Notes under the pieces: generated by a model
Databases searched by the model: none
What the model saw: only the letters and a program-made list of their open reading frames with translations
What the model was told of the DNA's origin: nothing
Origin: Mycolicibacterium sp. lyk4-40-TYG-92
GTDB lineage: Bacteria > Actinomycetota > Actinomycetes > Mycobacteriales > Mycobacteriaceae
NCBI RefSeq assembly: GCF_030209435.1
Contig: NZ_JARVRX010000003.1
Location: 620,001 to 684,000, forward strand
Direction: 5' to 3'
DNA: 64,000 nucleotides
In this document: in pieces, positions 34,532 to 42,027 of the stretch
How the letters are laid out: each line of letters opens with the position of its first letter
Position numbering within the stretch: the first letter of the stretch is position 1
Translations under genes and position numbers: made by a program

Positions 34532-35080
34532 CTAGAGGTTGCCGCCGGCGGCTTCGGGCGCGGTCGGGTCGGCGGCACCCGTGCCGGCCAGCTCACGGGC
34601 GACGAAATCCTCGAGATTGAACAGGTTTTCGCCGGCCCGGTCGGCGATCTTCACCAGGGTGTTGATGGTGGCGACCTCTTCGACCTGTTCCTTGAGGAAC
34701 CACTGCATGAACTGCTCGCCGAGGTAGTCGCCCTCTTCCCGGGCCACGCTGGCGAGCCGGCTGATCTGCTCGGTGACCACACGCTCCTGGGTGAGCGCGA
34801 GCTTGAGGGCCTCGGTCGGCGAGGCGAACAGGTTCCGCACCGGGTCGACGCCCGGGATCTCGACCTCGATGTCGCGGTCGAGTAGATACTTCACCAGCAT
34901 CATCGCGTGATTGCGTTCTTCGACGGCCTGCGCATAGAAATGCTTGGCGAGCTGAGGGAGGTCTTCTCCATCGAAGTAGACGGCAACCGCAATGTATTGC
35001 TGAGACGCGCCGAATTCGCTCCGAATCTGTTCCTGCAGGAGTTGGTGGAATTTCGTTTCGAGGCGCGTCACTTCGGTCAT
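34532..35080 (-). CDS. bfrB: ferritin BfrB, iron storage
   Basis: The protein has 182 residues from ATG 35080 (MTEVTRLETKF). The four-helix ferritin bundle is clear, with ferroxidase ligands in YFDGEDLPQLAKHFYAQAVE and ERNHAMMLVKYLL. EEVATINTLVKIADRAG and the FVAREL tail match mycobacterial BfrB. It assembles into a 24-mer that oxidises and stores iron. Tandem IdeR-like boxes lie 34-72 bases upstream, in keeping with known IdeR activation of bfrB. Confidence 0.95.
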   Translation of the reverse strand: MTEVTRLETKFHQLLQEQIRSEFGASQQYIAVAVYFDGEDLPQLAKHFYAQAVEERNHAMMLVKYLLDRDIEVEIPGVDPVRNLFASPTEALKLALTQERVVTEQISRLASVAREEGDYLGEQFMQWFLKEQVEEVATINTLVKIADRAGENLFNLEDFVARELAGTGAADPTAPEAAGGNL

Positions 35081-35113
35081 GAAAATGAAGATAGTGCAGG
35101 TCAAATGGCCTTG

Positions 35114-35152
35114 TCATGCAAGGTCAACCTAATTCAGGAAAGCATATCCTTA
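35114..35152. promoter_or_regulatory. tandem IdeR-like iron boxes upstream of bfrB
   Basis: Two adjoining 19-base sites (35114-35132 and 35134-35152) match the TTAGGTTAGGCTAACCTAA consensus at 13 and 12 positions by eye. They are one base apart. A third weak half-site is at 35203-35221. Tandem boxes upstream of bfrB are known to activate it under iron sufficiency. Confidence 0.55.
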
Positions 35153-35232
35153 CCCGATGTGACGCATGCAATATCCATTAATTCGAATTGTCGAATACGA
35201 ATAAAGGTAAGGCTTGGCTGCTGCGGGCCGAA

Positions 35233-36000
35233 TTACGCCGGGTGTAGCCAACCCAAATGGCGGGCGGCCAACGCGTAACCCACGAATGCCACCGCATCGA
35301 TCACGCCGTGCCCGATGATCAACGGCCACAGCCGGCCGGTGCGCCGCCAGGTGTACCCGAACACCAGGCCCATCGCGACGTTGCCCAGCCCGGCGCCGAA
35401 ACCCTGATACAGGTGATAGGTGCCGCGCAGCAGAGCCGACAGGATGAGTGACTTGGTCGCGGAGACGTCCAACTGGCGCAGCCGGGTCAGCAGGAATCCG
35501 ACGACGATGATCTCCTCGGCCCAGGCGTTCGCGAACGCCATCAGCAGCAGGACCGGAATGCGCCACCACGTGTCGCCGAGCGTGCTCGGCACGACGTCGA
35601 CGCCGATGCCCAGCGCCCGGCCGGCGACGTACAGGCCGAGGCCGGGCAGGCCGATCAGCGCGGCCAACCCCAGGCCGCCCAGCAGATCGGGACGCCAACG
35701 GAAGCGGCCCAACCCGATCGCCGCGGGCCGGAAGCCGGTGCGCCACAACAGGTACAGCGCCAGGAAGCCCCAGCCGACCAGGGTGAAGACCGGGCTGAGG
35801 TTGAGCAGGAAGTCGATGAAGTCGATCGGGGAGCGGCGGTGGTTGAGTGCGACCTTCTGCCCGGACAACCCGAGGATGACGGCCTCGGCCAGGCTGACCA
35901 CCGCCGTGTAGGCCGACAGGCCGAACGTCACCGCCAGCACCACGGCGATCTCGATGCGCACCGCGCGACGTTCGGTGTGCTCCTGCTGCGGCCCGGTCAT
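35233..36000 (-). CDS. CPBP-family intramembrane metalloprotease
   Basis: The protein has 255 residues with about eight membrane segments. The CPBP motifs are WAEEIIVVGFLLTRL (usual EExxxR, but Val or Gly replaces Arg), RGTYHLYQG with the metal His and IGHGVIDA with the second His. Such Abi/CaaX-like proteases act on prenylated or membrane peptides; targets in mycobacteria are unknown. It diverges from neither neighbour closely: its stop is 153 bases from the bfrB start, leaving bfrB its own promoter. Confidence 0.85.
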   Translation of the reverse strand: MTGPQQEHTERRAVRIEIAVVLAVTFGLSAYTAVVSLAEAVILGLSGQKVALNHRRSPIDFIDFLLNLSPVFTLVGWGFLALYLLWRTGFRPAAIGLGRFRWRPDLLGGLGLAALIGLPGLGLYVAGRALGIGVDVVPSTLGDTWWRIPVLLLMAFANAWAEEIIVVGFLLTRLRQLDVSATKSLILSALLRGTYHLYQGFGAGLGNVAMGLVFGYTWRRTGRLWPLIIGHGVIDAVAFVGYALAARHLGWLHPA

Positions 36001-36060
36001 CGCAGCTACGGTAACCGGCGCTTGTCTACTGCTCTTCGCGCAAGCGGCTCATCGGCGCCG

Positions 36061-36864
36061 TCAGATCTTGCGCGCGCGGAGCCCGTTGAGGAACGGGCAG
36101 CCCATCAGGGTGCGGATGGCCCGGCTGAGCGCGGTGACGTCGTCGACGGGCTTGGTGAACGGCAACCGGACGTCGTGGTCGCCGTCCTCGCGTTCGATGC
36201 GCAGCTGGACGCCGTAGCGGTCCAGGCCGAGCGGCCGCACGTGGCCGTGGCGCAGCGGCACCGGCAGCCGGCTGGCGAGCCGGTCGACCATGTCGCGGTG
36301 CGCGCTCTCCATGTGCTGCACCCAGTGCGACTCCATGGCACAGAACGGATCGGGCCGGGCTTCCAGGAGCGCGCCGACGGGCACTGACTCGGCGCCGGTG
36401 GCGTCGGCCACCACGACGGATTCGATCTCGAGGCGGACGAGCGTGTAGGGCGTGTCGGTTTCGGCGGCCCCCGATCCGGTGTTGACCTGGAGCAGTGCCG
36501 GGTGCGGGTTCTCGGATGCGACCAGGTCGAGCATGGCCGGGACGCGAGCCGCGGGTACGTCGTGGACGCGGCCGCGGAACCAGACCAGTGCGCGCACCCG
36601 TTCGCGCAGCGGCAGCGCGGCCAGATCGGTGAGCTCGAGCATGGCGGCGACGCCGCCGGTCCCGGCGGCCGTGACGGTGGCGGCCAGCAGGCCCGAGGCG
36701 GGCACGGTCAGGACGACGGAGCCGTCGGCCAGCAGGTGGTGCACCGGCGTGGTGGTCGGCGTGACGCCGTCCGCGGCCAACGTCGCGTCGGCAGCCCGGG
36801 CGCACGCGCTGCGGACGCGTTCGGCTGTGGTCGGTGCTGCGATGGTCGTCGTGAGGTCGCGCAT
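36061..36864 (-). CDS. DUF2470 domain protein, probably iron/heme-related
   Basis: The protein has 267 residues. The N-terminal two thirds follow the split-barrel (pyridoxamine oxidase-like) pattern with RERVRALVWFRGRVHDVP. The C-terminal DUF2470 is seen in ESHWVQHMESAHRDMVDRLA and its neighbouring basic strand. Related HugZ-type proteins bind or break down heme. I recall an iron-regulated gene (Rv3839) in this place. A strong IdeR-like box sits 20 bases upstream. Confidence 0.75.
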   Translation of the reverse strand: MRDLTTTIAAPTTAERVRSACARAADATLAADGVTPTTTPVHHLLADGSVVLTVPASGLLAATVTAAGTGGVAAMLELTDLAALPLRERVRALVWFRGRVHDVPAARVPAMLDLVASENPHPALLQVNTGSGAAETDTPYTLVRLEIESVVVADATGAESVPVGALLEARPDPFCAMESHWVQHMESAHRDMVDRLASRLPVPLRHGHVRPLGLDRYGVQLRIEREDGDHDVRLPFTKPVDDVTALSRAIRTLMGCPFLNGLRARKI

Positions 36865-36884
36865 GTCCCGCCTTCGCTAGTAAG

Positions 36885-36903
36885 TGAGGTAAGCCTAAGT
36901 TAA
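36885..36903 (-). promoter_or_regulatory. IdeR-like iron box before the DUF2470 gene
   Basis: Read on the minus strand, TTAACTTAGGCTTACCTCA matches the 19-base IdeR consensus at 15 positions. It overlaps the region where the promoter of the gene starting at 36864 should lie, which suits repression by iron. Confidence 0.65.
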
Positions 36904-36985
36904 CTACCGGGCGGTGTCGGCGCAAGGCCTATCGAAAGGTCCGCGTCGCGGGCCCTGGCCGACCGGCAGCCAGTAGGGTTGCGGC

Positions 36986-37891
36986 GTGGCACGCATCGCC
37001 TATCTCGGGCCGCAAGGCACCTTCACCGAAGCGGCCATGCTTCAGTTGGCCGCCGGCGACCCGGATTTCGAACCGGTCGCCTGCGACAGCTCGAGCGCAG
37101 CCGTGGAAACCGTCCGGACCGGCGCCGCGGACTACGCGTGCGTGCCGATCGAGAACTCCATCGAGGGCTCGGTGCTGCAGACCATGGACAGCCTGTCGTC
37201 CGGCAGTGGGGTGCAGATTTTTGCCGAGCACACGCTCGACGTCGCGTTCAGCATCGTCGTCCGGTCTGGGGTCACCGCCAAAGCGGTGTCGACCATCGCG
37301 GCGTTTCCCGTGGCCGCGGCCCAGGTTCGCCGCTGGCTGGCCGACCGGCTGCCGCACGCCACCGTGGTGCCCGCCATCTCCAATGCCGGTGCGGCGCAGC
37401 AGGTTTCCGAAGGTCTGGTGGACGCCGGTGTCAGTACCGCGCTCGCCGCCGCGCGGTGGAGACTGGACTCATTGGCCGACGGTGTGGTCGACGAGCCCAA
37501 CGCCAGAACACGTTTCGTGCTCGTCGGCCGTCCCGGTCCGCCGCCGCCGCGCACCGGTGCCGACCGGACGTCCGTCGTACTGCGGTTGCGCAACGAACCG
37601 GGGGCCCTGGTCTCCGCGATGACCGAGTTCTCGATCCGGGACATCGATCTGACGCGTATCGAATCTCGGCCCACCCGAACGGAATTGGGTACCTATATCT
37701 TTTTTCTGGATTGTGTCGGACACATCGATGACGCGCCGGTCGCCGAGGCGCTGAAGGCGTTGCACCGGCGGGTGGCCGACGTGCGGTACCTGGGGTCGTG
37801 GCCGACCGGGGTGGCTGCCGGTGCGGTGCCGCCGGTCACCGATGAGGCGACGCAGTGGTTGGCGGGGTTGAGAGAGGGGCAACGCGGATGA
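36986..37891 (+). CDS. pheA: prephenate dehydratase
   Basis: The protein has 301 residues from GTG 36986. The catalytic domain (about 1-190) has AYLGPQGTFTEAAM, the ADYACVPIENSIEGSV loop and SNAGAAQQVSE. The C-terminal ACT domain has NEPGALVSAMTEFSIRDIDL followed by the ESRP motif that binds phenylalanine. It converts prephenate to phenylpyruvate in phenylalanine synthesis and is feedback-inhibited through the ACT domain. It overlaps the next gene by four bases (ATGA). Confidence 0.96.
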   Translation: MARIAYLGPQGTFTEAAMLQLAAGDPDFEPVACDSSSAAVETVRTGAADYACVPIENSIEGSVLQTMDSLSSGSGVQIFAEHTLDVAFSIVVRSGVTAKAVSTIAAFPVAAAQVRRWLADRLPHATVVPAISNAGAAQQVSEGLVDAGVSTALAAARWRLDSLADGVVDEPNARTRFVLVGRPGPPPPRTGADRTSVVLRLRNEPGALVSAMTEFSIRDIDLTRIESRPTRTELGTYIFFLDCVGHIDDAPVAEALKALHRRVADVRYLGSWPTGVAAGAVPPVTDEATQWLAGLREGQRG

Positions 37892-38562
37892 GTGGCCGTT
37901 TGGTTCTGGTGCGGCACGGGCAGTCGGAGGCGAACGTCGCCAAGCGGCTGGACACCCGGCCGCCGGGGGCGTCGCTGACCCAACTCGGTCGTCAGCAGGC
38001 CCGTGATTTCGGGATCGACTGGGCGCATCCCGTCGGCCTGGTGGTGCATTCGGTCGCGGTGCGCGCGCAGCAGACCGCCGCCGAGATCGCGGACGGGCTG
38101 GGCCTCGATCCGGTCGAGGCACACGGCATCCACGAGGTGCAGGTCGGCGATCTGGAAGACCGCAGCGACGCGGCCGCCATCGAGCAGTTCGACGGCATCT
38201 ACGAGGAGTGGCAGCGGGGCAAGCTGGATGTCGCCATGCCGGGCGGCGAGACCGGCCGCGAGGTGCTGGACCGGTATGTGCCGGTGCTGACCAACCTGAG
38301 GGTGCGCAGCCTCGACGATCACGACTGGGTCGGCGACATCGTCGTGGTGAGCCATGGTGCGGCGATCCGGCTGGTGGCCGCCCACTTGGCCGGGGTGGAC
38401 GCCGATTTCGCGTTGGAGCACCATCTGCTCAACGCCGAATGCGTCGTGCTCAGCCCGATCACCGACGGGCGGTGGAGCTGCGTGCAGTGGGGCGCGAAGA
38501 CGCCGCCGTTCTACCCGGGCCACGACCCCGAAGCGCCGGCGGCGCCCGACCCGATGGCCTGA
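37888..38562 (+). CDS. histidine phosphatase (phosphoglycerate mutase-like)
   Basis: The protein has 224 residues from ATG 37888, coupled to pheA. LVLVRHGQSEAN contains the catalytic His. GETGREVLDRY and VVSHGAAIRLV supply the acid/base and second His of the family. The substrate is undetermined; Mtb calls the homolog a phosphoglycerate mutase-like protein. It lies convergent with a Cys-rich gene with no gap between stops. Confidence 0.9.
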   Translation: MSGRLVLVRHGQSEANVAKRLDTRPPGASLTQLGRQQARDFGIDWAHPVGLVVHSVAVRAQQTAAEIADGLGLDPVEAHGIHEVQVGDLEDRSDAAAIEQFDGIYEEWQRGKLDVAMPGGETGREVLDRYVPVLTNLRVRSLDDHDWVGDIVVVSHGAAIRLVAAHLAGVDADFALEHHLLNAECVVLSPITDGRWSCVQWGAKTPPFYPGHDPEAPAAPDPMA

Positions 38563-38760
38563 TCAGCCCGCGACGCGCAGGCCCGTCGCGGGCTCCGCGC
38601 AGCCGCATCCGACCACGTCGCAGTCGATGCGCAGGGTGTGCTCGGATTCGGGCAGCGCACACGTCTCGTCGGTGCATTCGGCCGGCAGGCCGGCGTGCAC
38701 GATGACCGTGCCGTGGCAGTGCGCCAGCCCATCCACGCAATTGCGGCAGGTGGTGCTCAT
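38563..38760 (-). CDS. Cys-rich 65-residue protein
   Basis: ATG 38760 starts MSTTCRNCVDGLAHCHG. Eight Cys and three or four His are spread over 65 residues, with CxxC, a GCGC pair and an ECTDETC stretch. A zinc-binding or small Fe-S protein is suggested. No signal peptide. It is 49 bases upstream of the stop of the metalloprotease gene on the same strand. No family recognised. Confidence 0.65.
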   Translation of the reverse strand: MSTTCRNCVDGLAHCHGTVIVHAGLPAECTDETCALPESEHTLRIDCDVVGCGCAEPATGLRVAG

Positions 38761-38809
38761 GAACTCTGTTGTAGCACCGCGATCCGACAAAACCATGGTG
38801 CCGCGCTGC

Positions 38810-39160
38810 TCAGCCCCAGCCCAACTCGTGCAGCCGCTCGTCGTCGATGCCGAAGTGGTGGGCGATCTCGTGGATCACCGTGATGGCCACCTCGTCGACG
38901 ACGTGCTCCTCCGAGTCGCACATGTCGAGCAGGGCGTCGCGGTAGATCGTGATGGTGTCGGGCAGCGCGCCCGCGTAGAACGAATCGCGTTCGGTGAGGG
39001 CGATGCCTTCGTACAGCCCCAGGATCTCGGGATCGTCCGGGTTCCGCGGCTGCACCAGCACCACGACGTTATCGAGCGCCGCGGCGAGCCGGGGCGGGAT
39101 CAGATCGAGCGCGTCGGACACCAGTTCCTCGAACCGCTGCTGCCCCATGCGTACGGGCAT
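38810..39160 (-). CDS. small zinc metallopeptidase (minimal zincin)
   Basis: The protein has 116 residues from ATG 39160, two bases after the preceding septum-type gene. HEIAHHFGIDDERLHELGW is an extended HExxH-x-F-G-I-D motif; the His and Glu suit a zincin. The family (metallopeptidase, DUF2342-unrelated) is widespread in actinobacteria next to a septum-formation protein, as here (Rv3835-Rv3836 in my recollection). Substrates are unknown. Confidence 0.85.
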   Translation of the reverse strand: MPVRMGQQRFEELVSDALDLIPPRLAAALDNVVVLVQPRNPDDPEILGLYEGIALTERDSFYAGALPDTITIYRDALLDMCDSEEHVVDEVAITVIHEIAHHFGIDDERLHELGWG

Positions 39161-39162
39161 GA

Positions 39163-40629
39163 CTACGGAGCGGGCGGCGGCGCCACCGGCCCGGGGGGCG
39201 CACCCCCGCCCACCGGCCCGGCCGCCGGCGGCGGTGCCGGCGCCTCTTCGAGCGGAGGGCCGTCGAGCGGCGCGCCGAACCCGGGCGGCGGCGCGGGAGC
39301 GGGCGGCGGGCCGTTGAGGAACGTGTTGCCCTGCTGCTGCTGAGGGGTACCGGGGGCGGTGTTGCCGTGCTGGCCGGAGCTGTCGGTCTGGCCCGGCATG
39401 TGCTGGTTGCCCTGCGGCGACTGCGACGTCTGCTGGCCGCGCTGGTTCTGGCCCGACTGGCTCGACTGACCGGACTGCGAACCCTGCGACGATGACGACG
39501 ACGAGCCCTGCGACGACGTGTCCACCGGCGGCTCGATGACCGGGATCGGCGGCAGGTTCAGCCGTTCCTCCGGGATGGCCGGCGGCGCGACGGGCGACTG
39601 CCCGTTGACCAGCAGCGGACCCTTGGCACTGTTGACCAGCGTCGACCAGCCGCCGTTGCCGAGCGACGAGCCGATGCTGCACGACACCTGGCGGCTGCCG
39701 GCGGTCCAGCTGGGCAGCGCGATCGAGCTGTAGATCAGCGTCAGTGTGGTGCCCCGCAGCTGAACCGGGGCCAGGTACTCATCGGTGGTCTTGGTGCAGC
39801 TGTCCTTGATGTACGCCAGCTGGTCGGGCTCGGCCGGCATGGCGTCGTGGTACTTGTCGGCCAGGTTGACCGCGCCGGTGACCTCCATGGCGTGCGGCGC
39901 CGAGCAGTCGACCGGGATGTCGATGGGCTGATTGGTCGCCGGGTCGATGCCGAGGCAGGTGCCGGCCGGCCACACCTTGGACTGGTCGACGTCCGCGACC
40001 TTGCCCTTGTAGGCCAGCTGCTGGCTGTTCGGGCCGAGCAACTGCAGGCCGCACAGCATCCGGCGCTGCCCCTTGGTCTTCCACGCCTTGTCGCCGGACC
40101 AGACCAGGCTGACCGCGAACTTGCCGTTGGGGTCGTAGCGCGGGCCGAGGTAGTCGCGCGCCGCGTTCTGGCACTGCTCCTGGCTGATCTGCTTGATGCG
40201 GGCGTCCGACGGCGGCGCCGCATCGGGACCGTATTCGCTGCCCGGGAACGTCCGCATGTCCAGGGACTCGGCGACCTCGAAGCGGTGTTCGTTCTTGCAG
40301 TCGACGATCTCGACGGCGTCCGGCGAGCGGTCCGGCCAGTTCAGGCAGTCGCCGGGCTTGGCGTGGTCGAGGGTGTCGCTGACGCGACCGGCGTTGACGC
40401 GGCCGGTGCCGAAGCCGAGCCCGGCCGGGCCGAGCGAGCCGTCCGGCAGGACGGTGAGGACACCGGCGATGAGCAGTCCGCCGAGCGCGGTGAGGACGAG
40501 CGCGCGCTGCGTCCCGGTGACATGCATGCCGTGCATGCGCTGTCGCCAGGTGGTCGTCGTCTTCGGCGCGTCTGGGGGCGTGTCCAGGCCCTGTTCGACC
40601 GCCGGGGGTGCGTCCAACATCGGCTCCAT
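39163..40629 (-). CDS. septum-formation-type membrane protein, Rv3835-like
   Basis: The protein has 488 residues from ATG 40629 (40620 is an alternative). One membrane helix at about residues 38-58 follows a basic cytoplasmic stretch. The extracellular part has two similar Cys-containing domains, beginning GDCLNWPDRSPDAVEIVDC and GTCLGIDPATNQPIDIPVDC. This is the septum-formation (PF13845-like) pattern. The last 120 residues are Gln, Ser and Pro-rich and look disordered. Probably a division or envelope protein; the role is unproven. It is operonic with the zincin and divergent from serS. Confidence 0.85.
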   Translation of the reverse strand: MEPMLDAPPAVEQGLDTPPDAPKTTTTWRQRMHGMHVTGTQRALVLTALGGLLIAGVLTVLPDGSLGPAGLGFGTGRVNAGRVSDTLDHAKPGDCLNWPDRSPDAVEIVDCKNEHRFEVAESLDMRTFPGSEYGPDAAPPSDARIKQISQEQCQNAARDYLGPRYDPNGKFAVSLVWSGDKAWKTKGQRRMLCGLQLLGPNSQQLAYKGKVADVDQSKVWPAGTCLGIDPATNQPIDIPVDCSAPHAMEVTGAVNLADKYHDAMPAEPDQLAYIKDSCTKTTDEYLAPVQLRGTTLTLIYSSIALPSWTAGSRQVSCSIGSSLGNGGWSTLVNSAKGPLLVNGQSPVAPPAIPEERLNLPPIPVIEPPVDTSSQGSSSSSSQGSQSGQSSQSGQNQRGQQTSQSPQGNQHMPGQTDSSGQHGNTAPGTPQQQQGNTFLNGPPPAPAPPPGFGAPLDGPPLEEAPAPPPAAGPVGGGAPPGPVAPPPAP

Positions 40630-40751
40630 TGTGACAGCCGCGGCTGGAGCTGTGACAAGAGTTGCAGTTGTACTGTTATGTGGTTGTGGCCAGGCACCGC
40701 TACGGGCCCTCGACATTCCACAGCCGCGGCGACAAAAGTAGTGTGACGCCC

Positions 40752-42008
40752 GTGATCGACCTCAAGCTGTTGCGCGAAGATCCGGACCGGGTGCGGGCAT
40801 CGCAGCGATCCCGTGGCGAAGACCCCGGCCTCGTGGATGCGCTGCTGGATGCCGATGCGGCCCGGCGCGCCGCCATCTCCGAGGCGGACACCGCACGTGC
40901 CAACCAGAAGGCGGCGAGCAAGCTCGTCGGTGCGGCCTCCCCGGAAGAGCGGCCGGCACTGCTGGAGAAGGCAAAGGAACTCTCCGCGGCGATCAAGGAC
41001 ATCGAGGCCAGGCAGGCCGAGGCGGAGGCGGCGTTCACCGCGGCACACATGGCCATCGGCAACGTCATCATCGACGGCGTCCCGGCCGGTGGCGAGAGCG
41101 ACTTCGAGGTGATCGAGGTGGTCGGCACACCGACCACCCTCGAGGCTCCCAAGGACCACCTCGAGCTGGGCGAGGCCATCGGCCTGCTCGACATGGAGCG
41201 CGGCGCCAAGGTGTCGGGCTCGCGGTTCTACTTCCTGACCGGCCAGGGTGCCCTGTTGCAGCTCGGTCTGCTGCAGCTCGCCGTCCGGCTGGCCACCGAG
41301 AACGGCTTCACCCTGATGATCCCGCCGGTGCTGGTGCGTCCGGAAGTCATGCGCGGCACCGGATTCCTCGGCGCGCACGCCGACGAGATCTACCGCCTCG
41401 AGGCCGACGACCTGTACCTCGTCGGTACGTCGGAGGTGCCGCTGGCCGGCTACCACGCCGATGAAATCCTGGACCTGTCGGAAGGCCCCCTGCGGTACGC
41501 CGGCTGGTCGTCGTGCTTCCGCCGGGAGGCCGGTAGCTACGGCAAGGACACCCGCGGCATCATCCGCGTGCACCAGTTCGACAAGGTCGAGGCCTTCATC
41601 TACTGCAAGCCCGAGGATGCCGAGGCCGAGCATCAGAAGCTGCTCTCCTGGCAGCGCCAGATGCTCGCCATGATCGAGGTGCCCTACCGCGTGATCGACG
41701 TCGCCGCAGGCGATCTCGGCTCGTCGGCGGCCCGCAAGTACGACTGCGAGGCCTGGGTGCCGACGCAGCAGGCTTACCGCGAGCTGACGTCGACCTCGAA
41801 CTGCACGACGTTCCAGGCCCGGCGCCTGTCCACGCGGTACCGCGACGAGAACGGGAAGCCGCAGACGGCGGCGACCCTCAACGGGACGCTCGCCACCACC
41901 CGCTGGCTCGTCGCGATCCTGGAGAACCACCAGCAGCCCGACGGCAGCGTCCGGGTGCCCGATGCGCTGGTGCCGTACGTCGGCACCTCGGTGTTACAGC
42001 CCAAGTAG
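40752..42008 (+). CDS. serS: seryl-tRNA synthetase
   Basis: The protein has 418 residues from GTG 40752 ([15 protein letters not shown]), matching the known start; GTG 40743 is in frame but less typical. The N-terminal coiled coil ([19 protein letters not shown]) binds tRNA. The class II core has [21 protein letters not shown] (motif 2) and [19 protein letters not shown] (motif 3). It charges tRNA-Ser with serine. The next gene follows within 20 bases. Confidence 0.97.
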   Translation: MIDLKLLREDPDRVRASQRSRGEDPGLVDALLDADAARRAAISEADTARANQKAASKLVGAASPEERPALLEKAKELSAAIKDIEARQAEAEAAFTAAHMAIGNVIIDGVPAGGESDFEVIEVVGTPTTLEAPKDHLELGEAIGLLDMERGAKVSGSRFYFLTGQGALLQLGLLQLAVRLATENGFTLMIPPVLVRPEVMRGTGFLGAHADEIYRLEADDLYLVGTSEVPLAGYHADEILDLSEGPLRYAGWSSCFRREAGSYGKDTRGIIRVHQFDKVEAFIYCKPEDAEAEHQKLLSWQRQMLAMIEVPYRVIDVAAGDLGSSAARKYDCEAWVPTQQAYRELTSTSNCTTFQARRLSTRYRDENGKPQTAATLNGTLATTRWLVAILENHQQPDGSVRVPDALVPYVGTSVLQPK

Positions 42009-42027
42009 GAACCACGTCGGCGGGGGC

